A stretch of DNA of 64,000 bases, from positions 186,001 through 250,000 of the forward strand of contig NC_134936.1 in the NCBI RefSeq assembly GCF_051020765.1, given 5' to 3'. Positions 50,252 through 60,638 of this stretch are shown piece by piece. How positions within the stretch are numbered: the stretch's first letter is position 1; every line of letters starts with the position of its first letter. The notes under the pieces are model-generated. The model saw nothing but the letters and a program-made list of their open reading frames with translations. It did no database searches and had not been told where the DNA came from. This DNA is from Lasioglossum baleicum. Lineage: Eukaryota > Arthropoda > Insecta > Hymenoptera > Halictidae. The translations under genes were made by a program, and so were the position numbers.

Positions 50252-50487
50252 CAGGGTGTCCCAGACCAAGTGTAAGTCCCGGAAATGTTCGCCGCGCTCG
50301 CATCAGAGCGTTGGCGGTACGCTGTGACATCGCGCGGCGGCCCAGGGCGCGCTCTGATTGGTCCGTGTTTTTCGTTAATAACTGCTAAACAAAGCCGCGG
50401 ACGCCATTTTTGCAAAGGAAAATGTCGCTTCAAATGACCCAAGGAACCTCCCATTTCCGGGACTTACACTTGGTCTGGGACACCCTG
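50252..50487. mobile_element. Short CAGGGTG MITE in LINE A
   Basis: 236 bp, ends CAGGGTGTCCCAGACCAAGT and its inverse, within a TATA target. Removal with one TA restores the LINE A frame, giving a TA duplication. Its interior (GCGCGCTCTGATTGGTCCGT, GTTTTTCGTTAATAACTGCT) matches the outer arms of the hairpin elements at 39028 and 43852, so it is a deletion derivative of that family. Confidence 0.9.
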
Positions 50488-50947
50488 TATACACGCGTAC
50501 ACGCTCTTAGACATTTACGTTCTTTTCTAATAGATTCTATTATATGTGGGCTCGTGTTAAACCAAATAGGGCAACCATATGAGATTATAGGTCTGATCAA
50601 GAGCATGTAACATAATTTTTTAATTTGTGGATTTAGGTAATCGGAATGGAATATTTTGCTGTTAGCCATGAATGCTTTTCTAGCTTTTTCCATTTGTATT
50701 TTTATGTGTTCGTTTAGTATTATTCGGTTATCTAAGTAAATGCCGAGGTATCGTACTAGATTTTTGTGCGGGACTGTTGTATCGTCAATTTTTATCTGGA
50801 ATGATTTGCAGGAGTTTCTAAAAGTTTTGTTCTGTTTGTCTATTTTTGGCCTGAATAAAATAGTTTCGCATTTTGTTGGGTTTATTTTTAACTTCCAGGT
50901 TTTATAGTATTCATTTATTTTGTTAACTATTGATTGCATTTTGGTTT
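50488..50947 (-). pseudogene. LINE A RT, segment downstream of gypsy-1
   Basis: The minus strand starts MQSIVNKINEYYKTWKLKIN and continues NPTKCETILFRPKIDKQN, VRYLGIYLDNRIILNEHIKI and CYMLLIRPIISYGCPIWF, the thumb region of a Jockey-like RT. It is the continuation of 60639-61941, separated by gypsy-1. The bases GTTT at 50944-50947 are the left copy of the gypsy-1 target duplication. Confidence 0.9.
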
Positions 50948-51059
50948 TATAGGGTTAAAGTACGAATGATGTGTGTGTATTATATGTATGTACATGTGTG
51001 TATTAACAAATAACCCTATATATAGTTAAATTTATAAAATAGAGAATCGGAACAGAAGA
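50948..51059 (+). repeat. Gypsy-1 5' LTR, 3'-truncated
   Basis: Matches the first 112 bp of the 3' LTR (60394 onward) and stops matching at AACAGAAGA. The missing part contains AAAAAGAAGATCAGATC, so a deletion between AGAAGA repeats is a plausible cause. The presumed primer-binding region is also altered or lost. Confidence 0.8.
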
Positions 51060-51208
51060 TCGAACGTCGTGTTCGACAACGTGTATTTATGGTGACGTGT
51101 CGCGATCGGAAATTTTGAAATGTATCGGTTTATGTAGTGCATTCGGTTTATGTTACTGTCTCTTGTGCGGAGATTTGATTTAAGTTGTGATATAATTATC
51201 TTGCAAAT

Positions 51209-51990
51209 ATGGTTATGGTGTCTGAGCTTAAAGAAATTCTAAAAGAAAATGGCTTGTCTACTACGGGGACGAAAAACGAATTGATCAAGCGGCTGTTGGA
51301 TGCGGGGATTCCGATACCAACCCCAGTCGAAACACCGCCTATTTCCGAGATGCAGGCTACCACGAGTGATATCCAGGAAACAGACGTGTCACATCAGGTA
51401 CGAGAGATCGAGATTTTAAGAAGAGAAAGGAATTTAGCGGCGCGTGAAGCAGAATTGCTACGACGAGAACTTGACTTGCTAAGGACGACGCAGCAAGATC
51501 GTTCCGATCGTCAAGGTTCTTATTGTCAAGGTTCTGATCATCAAGATTCTGATCGTCCTGTCCGAATCAGGGTGAGGAAATGGCAGGAACTTAAAGGTAT
51601 GGCTGCCGAATATGATGGTCAAAATTTAGATTATGACAAGTGGGAGAAACAGGTTCTGTCATTGTTCTCCTCGTACGAGCTTGACCAACGCGAGAAGAAG
51701 GCATTACTATGTAGCAGACTCACCGGGAAAGTGTTAAGGTGGTATCATTCTAGAATTGATTGTGTGGATTTAAACTCTGATGACCTGCTACGAGAAATGA
51801 AGAAAATGTATGGTCTACGGCCTGATCCACTGGTACTACGAAGAGAATTTGAGAAAAGGATATGGAGAACCGGTGAAACCTTCTCAGATTACCTTCACGA
51901 CAAAGTAATGTTGGGTAATCGCGTCCCTGTAACAGAAGCCGAAATGATTTCCTATGTCATCGAAGGAATACAGAGTGAGACGTTACGTAC
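51209..51990 (+). pseudogene. Gypsy-1 Gag, N-terminal part with SAP-like motif
   Basis: A 260-codon frame beginning MVMVSELKEILKENGLSTTG, a SAP-like helix-loop-helix (residues about 4-35), followed by a charged coiled-coil (REIEILRRERNLAAREAEL) and the capsid region (RVRKWQELKGMAAEYDGQNL, WEKQVLSLFSSYELD, LTGKVLRWYHSRI). Gag would package element RNA. The same layout occurs in gypsy-2 at 15603-16079. The protein is cut at 51991 by a solo LTR, after which it ends artificially in LTR sequence; the Gag frame resumes at 53636. Confidence 0.85.
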
Positions 51991-53631
51991 TGTGACGTGG
52001 CAGCGGTGCTGACGTCTATCCGAACCCTTTAAACCGAGACCGGGTCACTCGCGAGCCGATACGAATCGAAGCGAGCGTAGCGATCGATCTCCCTGGAGAC
52101 AACCGGCCTCCAGCGGCGGAAAATTTATCGCATTTGAATGTCGCGCCGCTGGGCGCGACACGGAGTTTCAGGACCTGCTCCCTTGCAAGGGGAGCCGACA
52201 CCTATCCGCAGCTGCTAATTGGCGAGAGCCATTACGGAAGACGCCCGGCCGACCTATCGCGCAACGGCGCTGACGAAGAAGACAACGGGGATTGGACCGA
52301 GCTCGGATTCGCCAACCCGGAGATGCCGACGAGGAAATTACTTCGTAGGGACGTTCATCTGCCCAACCTTGCCGACTCTCGTCCGGGAGGAGCCATGAGA
52401 GCTCACCTGGAATAGCTCGGATCCACCCCCATCGCCCCGCAGCGTTATCAGACGCGACCCCGAGAAAATGAACAATTGTCGGAGGCCCGGGTCCGAATTC
52501 CCTGAATTCGGCCCTGTAGCGAGGAGCCACGCGATAGGTCCGGCCGTCGTAGCAGCGAGGATAGATGAGGAAGTAGTGGGGGACGCCCCGTTTCCGCGTT
52601 CCGAGCCGACGCGAAGTGTGTCACTAGGACGAAGGACTAAGTTGTAACCGCACGTGTTTTCTAACCGCGTTGTCGTCAAAAGTACTGTGCTACGACCGCC
52701 ATTATCGGGCTTGAGCCGTGCCGTTTGGTAAGTACCGGTCATAATACTGCGAATAAAGTTCTGTGATTGCTCGTGTTGGCTCGGGACGTCGTTTGGAAGG
52801 TTCTTTAACCTGTTTGCGCGGGCTAAGTGCTTCGGCGTAGCCGGGGTCCGAGACGAGCGTTCTCGAGCCGGGCGCCGAAGCAGTGTATCGTAGCGATCCC
52901 CGGTGGTTTTGCGGGACGTACGACTTTCGGTTACGGCCTTTAGATTCACGATCCTTGGAAGTTCCACGGTGGCACGACGCGACGCGCCCGCTTCGATCTC
53001 GCTACGTGTTTGCCGTCCTCGCCTAGTCTCTTCGTATTGTGACGCGTATTCTATCGGGACTCGGCGGAAATCGTGCCTCTCCAGGCTTGTAATAATCACG
53101 CGGAATCCTGTGACCGCCGAGTCCGAGGCGAACCGGGAACGTTACGCCCGATTGACCGAACAACCGTCGGATTCTATCGAGATCGCGCCGGCAGCCATCT
53201 TGTTTGCCACCGGCTTACGCCGGTGGCCTGTCAACGCTAGTTTCCGAGATAATAAACGATCTTTGTCTGCCGTAAACGTCTCGGTTCATTCTTTCCCTGT
53301 GAGAAACGTTCCCGTCGCGGGGAATGCCCCGTCCTTCATCCCACGTGAAACCCTGGACCTTTCTATCGCTATCCCAGGTCGCGCAATCCTCGTGCGTTCG
53401 GAAGAGTGATCCCTCGGGGTTGAATCCCGATTGTCTTCGTGTGGCACGTTCACGTGTCTGGCGCCCGTAGGTTCCGTTTCGAACTCTCGAGGGTGAACAA
53501 TTTCGAAAGCACGAGTGATTGTTTGTCCCGGGAGGACTACGTTTCGCGCGACCGAGCGTGGCCCGGCCGTCAGGCCATAATTTCCCGAGTCCGGTCACCG
53601 ATTCTGTCGAGAACCGGTGAACGGCGTGACA
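51991..53631 (+). mobile_element. Solo LTR, long TGTGACG family (subfamily A), in gypsy-1 Gag
   Basis: 1,641 bp, TGTGACGTGGCAGCGG to AACGGCGTGACA, flanked by GTAC (51987-51990 and 53632-53635). The Gag frame is consistent across it. The family motif GTCTGGCGCCCGTAGG is at 53457, about 172 bp before the end. Long stretches mirror 5738-7380. Confidence 0.93.
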
Positions 53632-54739
53632 GTACACAATCGAAGATACAGCGTTATGAATCCATCGAGGCTTTACAAGAGGCATTCGCAAACGTACCAG
53701 CACCAAGGGAGACGTTACGTCGACCATTTATACAACGGGAAAGAGTGTTGCAGCCAAGCAGGGAGCAGCAGATAGACCAGCAGACGCGGAAACAGATGGA
53801 GCCCGGTACGCAGTGATGTTATAATTGTAACGAGAATGGACACATCGCTCGAAACTGCCCGAAGACAAAGAAACCGATGGAGCAACCCGGTACGCGAAGG
53901 TGTTACAACTGTAACGAGGGAGGACACATCGCGTACGATTGCCCGAAGCCGAAGAGGGAAAGAGGCTCCTGCTTCAAATGTGGAAAATCTGATCATCAGG
54001 CAAACCAGTGCAGTTCATCATCCAACATCAATTACGTGGGAGAACAACGAGACGACGATGACGACTTCCAACGTCAGGTGGAGATGCGTATTAAAAACAA
54101 GGACAGTATTTTTAGTGTTTCTGTTAATGCGTTGATTGATTCGGTAAGTCCAATATGTTTTATTAAAGAACGATACATTCCTAGGGATTGCGTGACAACT
54201 GATTTACATGACAATCGGTTTTGCGGTATTAATGGCAGTAATCTAAATGTTTTAGGTTACACAGTGGCGACGGTTATTTCAGATAACACAGAGTACGATG
54301 TACTCTTACGGGTAGTACCGGATCGAACAATGCAAAGTCCGATGATTTTAGGTCGTGACTTCATAAAACTAGCAAAAATGTCGTTGACTGTTAAAGACGA
54401 AGTGAACGAGATCATGAATATAGAAATAGAAAAGCACGACAGTGACAGTAAAACGACTTCGCAGGACATGAAAATTAATCCAGGTATTCCTACTGAAATT
54501 CAAATGCGACTGCGCGAATTATTTGAGACACATTACGTTAACGTTCAGAGACCATCACAACCCGCGGTAGACAACGTTATGAAATTAACACTCGTGGACG
54601 AAAGACCATTCTCGTATACTCCACGTACACTATCTTATGACGAGAAACATAAATTACGAAATATTTTAGACGAATTACTTGCTAAAGGCATCATTAGGGA
54701 AAGTACTTCTGAATATGCTTCTCCGATAGTATTAACTAA
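53632..54739 (+). pseudogene. Gypsy-1 Gag C-terminus, protease and start of RT
   Basis: Resumes Gag (KIQRYESIEALQEAFANV), with three CCHC knuckles: CYNCNENGHIARNC, CYNCNEGGHIAYDC and CFKCGKSDHQANQC. A TGA at 53814 sits just before the first. Protease follows, but its active site reads IDSVSP (54138-54149) instead of D-S/T-G, so it is predicted inactive. The linker and first RT block (GIIRESTSEYASPIVLT) run to the foldback insertion at 54740. Same phase as the downstream RT once the insert and TAA are subtracted. Confidence 0.88.
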
Positions 54740-54924
54740 CAAGGGGAGCCCAGGGTAGTCGGAATCCGGATTTTCGTGAAACTTGCAGTATTTGAAGATG
54801 ACATATCCAAGTTTAATTTAGCAAAGCAGTAGCGCGCGCTTCTCAAGATTTCCCGAGAAAATGGCATTTGAAAATTCGGTTTACGCGTTCATAAGGAGTT
54901 CGCGTTAAGCTATGAACATGAAGC

Positions 54925-54996
54925 GCAGTGGCCGAGGGCGCTGCGAGAAAGACTGGTAATCAGTAGGTCGCTGGTTCGAGTCTTGCTGCCGACATT
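54925..54996 (+). repeat. tRNA-like module in the left foldback arm
   Basis: Contains an A-box-like TGGCCGAGGGC and B-box-like GGTTCGAGTCT at normal tRNA spacing, and a possible anticodon-arm hairpin ACTGGTAATCAGT. The loop does not show a normal U33-anticodon arrangement and acceptor pairing is imperfect, so it is a tRNA-derived promoter module rather than a confirmed tRNA gene. An inverted copy lies at about 55875-55946. Confidence 0.5.
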
Positions 54997-55235
54997 TTTT
55001 TTTAAATCTTTTTTCAGTTTTAATCCTAAAATTTATGAAATCTGCCATTAAACAAATATTTTTTAAATAGAAAATGCATGTTTTTTATTTGTGGGTATTG
55101 AAAAAAATCGAACATAAAAATAATACAGTGTTATATTTACTTTATTATTGCTCATTCTTTATTAATAAAAAAAATTACGTGTTAGTATGACACGACCCAG
55201 AATGATACTCATCGTAAAAGCATGGGAAACAATAA

Positions 55236-55633
55236 TTGGCTGTAATAAAACCAAGCGCGACGTCTGTTTTTGGGATTTACCTGGGTTGACCTCGCGCCTC
55301 ACCTAGGTAAGAGTCTACCCCGTCCCTTCAACAGTTACTACCATCCTCATGCTGGTACCCCTTGCTTAATTGCTTTGTGCAAACACGAAAGAAGATTTAT
55401 CCAGGCAGACTCGGTTTATCCAGGTAAAGGAAAACCGGAAAACCCAACACTGCCGAGAGAGGTATAAATAGAAAATAATATTCTATTTGAAAAATAAAAA
55501 TAATTATTCAATCTCTGCGATACCAGAGAAATTTTTATGAATGTTAATGAAGTGTGCTTTCCAATAGAACTCTTGAAAACGGCGTGCTCCTGTACAAACG
55601 CTCCGTTTATAGTGTGTGCTAGATGCCGAAAAA
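55236..55633. other. Central sequence of the foldback element
   Basis: Unique in the window. A plus-strand frame 55270-55467 (MGFTWVDLAPHLGKSLPRPF, then HERRFIQADSVYPGKG) has ordinary protein composition. It could be captured host or TE sequence. Not recognised. Confidence 0.4.
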
Positions 55634-56131
55634 ATTATTATTTCCCATGCTTTTACGATGAGTATCATTCTGGGTCGTGTCATACTAACACGTAATTTTT
55701 TTTATTAATAAAGAATGAGCAATAATAAAGTAAATATAACACTGTATTATTTTTATGTTCGATTTTTTTCAATACCCACAAATAAAAAACATGCATTTTC
55801 TATTTAAAAAATAATTGTTTAATGGCAGATTTCATAAATTTTAGGATTAAAACTGAAAAAAGATTTAAAAAAAAAATGTCGGCAGCAAGACTCGAACCAG
55901 CGACCTACTGATTACCAGTCTTTCTCGCAGCGCCCTCGGCCACTGCGCTTCATGTTCATAGCTTAACGCGAACTCCTTATGAACGCGTAAACCGAATTTT
56001 CAAATGCCATTTTCTCGGGAAATCTTGAGAAGCGCGCGCTACTGCTTTGCTAAATTAAACTTGGATATGTCATCTTCAAATACTGCAAGTTTCACGAAAA
56101 TCCGGATTCCGACGACCCTGGGCTCCCCTTG

Positions 56132-57087
56132 TAAGAAAAAGAACGGTGAAACAAGGTTATGCGTGGATTTTAGAACCTTGAATAAAATTACGACGCGCGA
56201 TAATTTTCCACTTCCATTAATAGAAGATCAACTTGATTTACTGAGACGGAAAAAATATTTTACAAGTTCAGATCTAAAAGACGGTTTCTTTCACATGAAA
56301 ATGCACGAGGAATCGATAAAATATACTTCATTCGTCACGCCGTTAGGCCAATACGAGTATACAAGGATGCCTTTTGGGTTAAAGGGAGCCCCTCTGAAAT
56401 TCCAACGGTTTGTGACACAAATTTTTAGGAAAGAAATTGATAGAGGCGAAATATCGGTGTATCTAGACGATTTTTTAATTATGACAGAAACGATCGAACA
56501 TCACTTGCAAATACTAGAACACGTCTTCAAACTACTCGTAGCTAACAAACTTAAATTACGACTTGACAAGTGTAATTTTTTACAAACAAAATTAGATTAT
56601 TTGGGATATACAATTAACGACGAAGGAATTCGTCCGACCAAACGAGGCCTCGAAGCGGTAGCGAATTTTCCGTACCCTCGTAACCTTCGAGATGTTCAAG
56701 GATTTCTGGGATTGTGTTCCTATTTTAGGAAATTTGTCGAGGGATTTTCGATCATCGCGAAAGCTCTTTATGATTTAGTAAAGAAAGACATAAAATTTAG
56801 ATTTACAGAAATTGAAAAACAGGCGTTCGAATCACTTAAAGAGCGTTTACTTCAAGCACCGATTTTAAGTATATATTCCCCACGAGATGAAACTCAATTA
56901 CACTGCGATGCAAGTACAACGGGGTTTGGTGCGATCTTGCTACAGAAAAAGATAGATAAAAAGTTACACCCAGTATTTTATTTTTCGAAAAGAACGACAG
57001 AGACCGAATCGAAATACCACAGCTTCGAATTAGAAACTCTGGCAATAACTTATGCGTTACGACGTTTTCGTACATATTTACCCTTGG
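56132..57087 (+). pseudogene. Gypsy-1 reverse transcriptase and start of RNase H
   Basis: RT blocks in order: KKNGETRLCVDFRTLNKITT, FTSSDLKDGFFHMKM, TSFVTPLGQYEYTRMPFGLK, YLDDFLIMTET (YLDD at 56460-56471, catalytic residues intact), and DYLGYTINDEGIRPTK, then the RNase H entry (LHCDASTTGFGAILL) and SFELETLAITYALRRFR. A frame change near 57085 stops this frame at 57090; RNase H continues in another frame from about 57095. Compared with gypsy-2, which has YLND, this RT core is better preserved. Confidence 0.9.
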
Positions 57088-57094
57088 AGTAAAA

Positions 57095-57724
57095 TTTAAA
57101 ATAATCACTGATTGTCAGGCTCTAAGCCTCACATTGAATAAAAAAGAAACAAACCCACGGATCGCGCGTTGGGTTTTAGAATTAGAAAATTACGATTATA
57201 CGTTGGAGCATAGATCAGGAGCCCGAATGCCACACGTCGATGCTTTAAGTAGGCAAGTACTCGTAATAGAGGACAATTCTTTCGATCGTAACCTCGCGTT
57301 ATGCCAAAAAGACGATCCAATGATAATGAAAATTCATACCGAGTTAGAACAGGCAGAGAATAAATTCTACGAAATGAGGAATGGTTTAGTTTATAAAAAA
57401 TACAAAAATCAAGCATTGTTTTATGTTCCTTCGGCATTGGAAACAAGTATAATACACAAATATCATAATGAAATGAGTCATGTCGGAATAGAAAAGAACA
57501 TGCGAAACATATTAAACAGCTATTGGTTTCCGGAAATGAAATGCAAAGTAGAAAAACACATAAAGAATTGTTTCAAATGTATCGCATTCTCACCAAACAC
57601 GGGGAAATCGGAAGGATCGTTGTATAATATACCGAAAGGCAACGTACCGTTTGATACATTACATATAGATCATTTAACCCAGTTTCTAGATCAAGTACGG
57701 GAAAAAACCGTCACATTTATGTAA
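57095..57724 (+). pseudogene. Gypsy-1 RNase H end and integrase zinc-binding domain
   Basis: Frame-shifted continuation: RIARWVLELENYDYTLEHRS and MPHVDALSR (end of RNase H), then the integrase HHCC domain (HKYHNEMSHVGIEKNM to CFKCIAF) and the first catalytic Asp region (FDTLHIDHLTQF). The frame runs into a stop at 57721 after a second 1-base shift near 57705; the DDE core continues in another phase. Confidence 0.85.
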
Positions 57725-58385
57725 TTGTAGATGCGTTTTCTAAATTCGTAAAATTGTATGCGACCAAAACAACTAATTCGTCAGGAGCCATAAAATATTT
57801 GAAAACATATTTTGAACAATATAGTCGACCACTACGGATCGTATCTGATCGTGGAACATGCTTTACGTCTAAAGAATTTGAAGATTTTGTAAAAGAATAT
57901 AATGTACAACATATAAAGATAACCACTGCCTCTCCGCAAGCTAATGGTCAAGCAGAAAGAGTAAATCGGACAATATTACCGATGATTGCCAAAATAACCG
58001 ACGAAATTAATTCTTCTTGGCCTAATGTTTTAAAAGACGTCGAGTTCGCCTGTAATAATATGATATCAAAGACAACAAATGAGTGTCCTAGCGTGTGACT
58101 GTTTGGCGTACAACAGCGTGGAAGAATAATTGATGAGTTGCGAGATGCGTTAGAATTAAGCGAACTAATTAATGTACCACGCCGAGAAGTATCGGAGTTA
58201 CGCGAGCAAGCCAGAGATAAAATTTTACAGAATCAGAAATTAAATAAGCGTATATTTGACCGAAAGCACAAGCCTGCAAAAAATATAAAATTGGAGACAA
58301 AGTTATGATAAGGAATTTCGATAATTCATTGGGTGTTTCAGCAAAAATGATACCAAAATTTAAAGGACCTTATGAGATAGAACGT
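57715..58385 (+). pseudogene. Gypsy-1 integrase core and tail, cut by solo LTR
   Basis: Integrase core with IVSDRGTCFTSKEFED (second Asp) and ASPQANGQAERVNRTILP (Glu), then a stop at 58096, further tail sequence (RREVSELREQARDKILQN) with stops, and FKGPYEIE up to the solo LTR at 58386. Past it, at 60080 onward, the chromatin-end tail resumes (NDRYLLKDIDGFQLSRTPY). Integrase inserts element cDNA into the genome; the stops and frame changes make this copy inactive. Confidence 0.85.
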
Positions 58386-60079
58386 TGTGACGTTGCAAGC
58401 CTGCGACGTCACTTCTCCGTTTGATAAACGGTCATAGAACCGTATCGGGAGTGGACCGGACCGACCGTTAGTGAATGCAAGAACCACCCGCAGCTTAGAA
58501 CACTCCTTGAGGAAGAGATCAAAATCGAAGATCGCTTCTAATGCCATCTGTTGCACGCACCGAGAGCAACTACTCTCGGGAGCGTGCCTAGGAAGCAGCA
58601 AATACCGACAAGGCGCCCCGCACCAGAGGATCACCCGACGACGAAATATTGGCCGCCAACAAAAACCATTCCGGATCCGGAGAAGTGGCAAAAGGCACCG
58701 ATGCACACGAGCCCGTAAACTCGGAGACGACGTGCCAGGACGATGGGGCTGCAACGACATAACATCGGCATATTGGTGGTCCAGCCGGCGTCTCACCCTC
58801 CTACAGTCGGCCCCGGCAAGGGTGGTGCTGAGAAGCGCCTGAGAGGACTAATCCTCGCCGATCGTCTTCGACGATCGGCCATTGGTGTTTGACAGGTCGT
58901 GGGTCCAACGACCCGTTCAGATAGGTCGATCCTGCGACTAGTGTAGTCGCGTTGCGGGTGCGCCCCTAGGGAATTTCGGCAAGACGAAAGGAGTGGGGAG
59001 ATCGAGAATCGAAGCGCTCCGTCGATGCGACGCAGGATCACTGTCGCGCTGGTAATTGAACCGATCAGTCGAGCTTCCGCAATTTCGCTGCTGCGCATAT
59101 TTTCCGTGTTCCGTCGAACTGAACGTAGTACGCGTCGCGGGTGGTTCTTCGCGACTAATTCCGAGGACGATTCCCGAGCGAAAGCCCAGAGTTCCGGCCA
59201 CGTGCAGAAATACGAATAGCTGAACACAGCACGGTAAGTCGACTAAGTGATCCTCGTTCGCATTTCGGGTTGGCTCGATATTTAGTGCGAGGACGAGGCG
59301 AGTGTGTATCGTCCTCGAACCATTGGTGATAGCCGAGGCCCTGGGCCTCGTGCTTTGGTGCTCGCGTACTCTCTGAGACGCTTTGAGCCTTCGTGAACAG
59401 TCTTCCCCCTTCGAGTAGTCGGAAGTCTTCCTCTAGGAGCCGCGTCGAGAAAGGATAATTTCGGTGAACAGCGAATTCGGTAAAGTAGCGTCCATCGCGC
59501 TCGGCAATCGCGCGCCGGTCCGTCGAGACTACGCCGAACATCTGCGTTTCGCGAATCCCGTCTCCGTTGAGACGTGCATTGTACCGTCGTACCGTACTTT
59601 CTAGAATCGCGAAGTCTCGAATCACGCGCTCCGCGATCGACGAACCATCGCACAAGTGTACAAGGGGCGCGGGCTCCCGGGTTGCGCCCACGTGGCCGCC
59701 CTTCTGTAATTTATCATCTGACAACGAATAAATTCATTCGAGCCCTAATTGTTTCGAGTCATTTCCGACCTGCGAGATCCGTCCTGCCGCGAGGACTGTC
59801 CCCGTTATTCCCTGTGTCCGAACTCCTGGCAGTCCGTGTCGTCGAAGTTCGTTCGTGATCGCGAGAAGAGTCGCAGCTCGTGTTCGACGTCCTCGAACTT
59901 CCGAGTACCTGGCGCCCGAACAATACTTAGCGTCCGATTCGACTCTTCTCGTCAATTACCTTTGTCCCGAGAGGACCGTGTCCGCGCGGCCGCACACGGC
60001 CCGTCCTCAGCGGCTGTAAATTCTCGGGGTAGACCGTTTCCGCCGGTCAACAAGCCGGTCGAATACGGGCAACGTTAAA
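58386..60079 (+). mobile_element. Solo LTR, long TGTGACG family (subfamily B)
   Basis: 1,694 bp, starts TGTGACGTTGCAAGCC and ends GGCAACGTTAAA (terminal CA apparently mutated), flanked by ACGT (58382-58385 and 60080-60083). The family motif ACCTGGCGCCCGAACA is at 59909, 168 bp before the end. Minor frames inside are not credible genes. Confidence 0.85.
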
Positions 60080-60393
60080 ACGTATATTCAGAAATGATCG
60101 ATATTTATTGAAAGATATTGATGGATTTCAATTATCCAGAACTCCGTATAGAGGGACATGGGAGGCATCTAATATGCGGCCATGGACACCGGGTTAAATT
60201 TAAAATTCGATCATTGTTTTCGTTATGTTGTATTTGTATCCTTAGATATTTAAATCTTGTTTTAATTTAATTCAATTCGTGTTTCTCAGTTAATTTAAGG
60301 ATAAATTATAACTCTTATTTATGTTAAAACCTGTATTATATTTCATTTAGTTGTGTGATTAATCGGGACGATTAATTGTCAGGATGGCCGAAC
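60080..60393 (+). other. Gypsy-1 integrase tail and 3' UTR
   Basis: The first approximately 115 bp complete the integrase tail (stop about 60195). The rest is AT-rich untranslated sequence. The bases before the LTR (CAGGATGGCCGAAC) are only weakly purine-rich, so the polypurine tract is not obvious. Confidence 0.7.
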
Positions 60394-60638
60394 TATAGGG
60401 TTAAAGTACGAATGATGTGTGTGTATTATATGTATGTACATGTGTGTATTAACAAATAACCCTATATATAGTTAAATTTATAAAATAGAGAATCGGAACA
60501 GAAGAATTCTAAATTGTAATTGTCAACGAATTGTAAAAAGAAGATCAGATCAAAACGAGCTTTCGCGAGAAACACATATATCAACGAATGGTTATCCGCG
60601 TGTCATATTTTACAAATAAATACGGCTTATTCCTTACA
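60394..60638 (+). repeat. Gypsy-1 3' LTR, complete
   Basis: 245 bp, TATAGGGTTAAAG to TTCCTTACA. Nearly the same as the solo LTR at 2645-2890 in reverse complement. TATATATAG at about 60470 could serve as promoter TATA. Confidence 0.92.

Larger units (their letters stand above)
54740..56131. mobile_element. Foldback element with tRNA-like arms and foreign centre
   Basis: 1,392 bp, ends CAAGGGGAGCCCAGGGT and inverse, flanked by TAA (54737-54739 and 56132-56134), in-frame within gypsy-1 RT. Arms of about 500 bp (54740-55235 and 55634-56131) are near-identical inverted copies. Each contains a tRNA-like block (AGCGCAGTGGCCGAGGGCGC, GGTCGCTGGTTCGAGTCTTG). The unique centre (about 55236-55633) has a different texture and a short protein-like frame. 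No transposase. The TAA duplication suggests Harbinger-type mobilisation. Confidence 0.88.
50948..60638 (+). mobile_element. Gypsy-1, Ty3/gypsy LTR retrotransposon with three insertions
   Basis: Starts TATAGGGTTAAAG at 50948, ends CCTTACA at 60638, flanked by GTTT (50944-50947 and 60639-60642). The LINE A frame reads through when the element and one GTTT are subtracted. Internal insertions: solo LTR 51991-53631 (GTAC), foldback 54740-56131 (TAA), solo LTR 58386-60079 (ACGT). Without them it is about 4.95 kb. The 5' LTR lacks its last approximately 135 bp. The coding region carries frameshifts and stops, so it is dead. Confidence 0.93.

Noticed and set aside
54925..54996. Functional tRNA gene
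   Set aside because: A- and B-box-like motifs are present, but the anticodon loop and acceptor stem do not form a proper tRNA.
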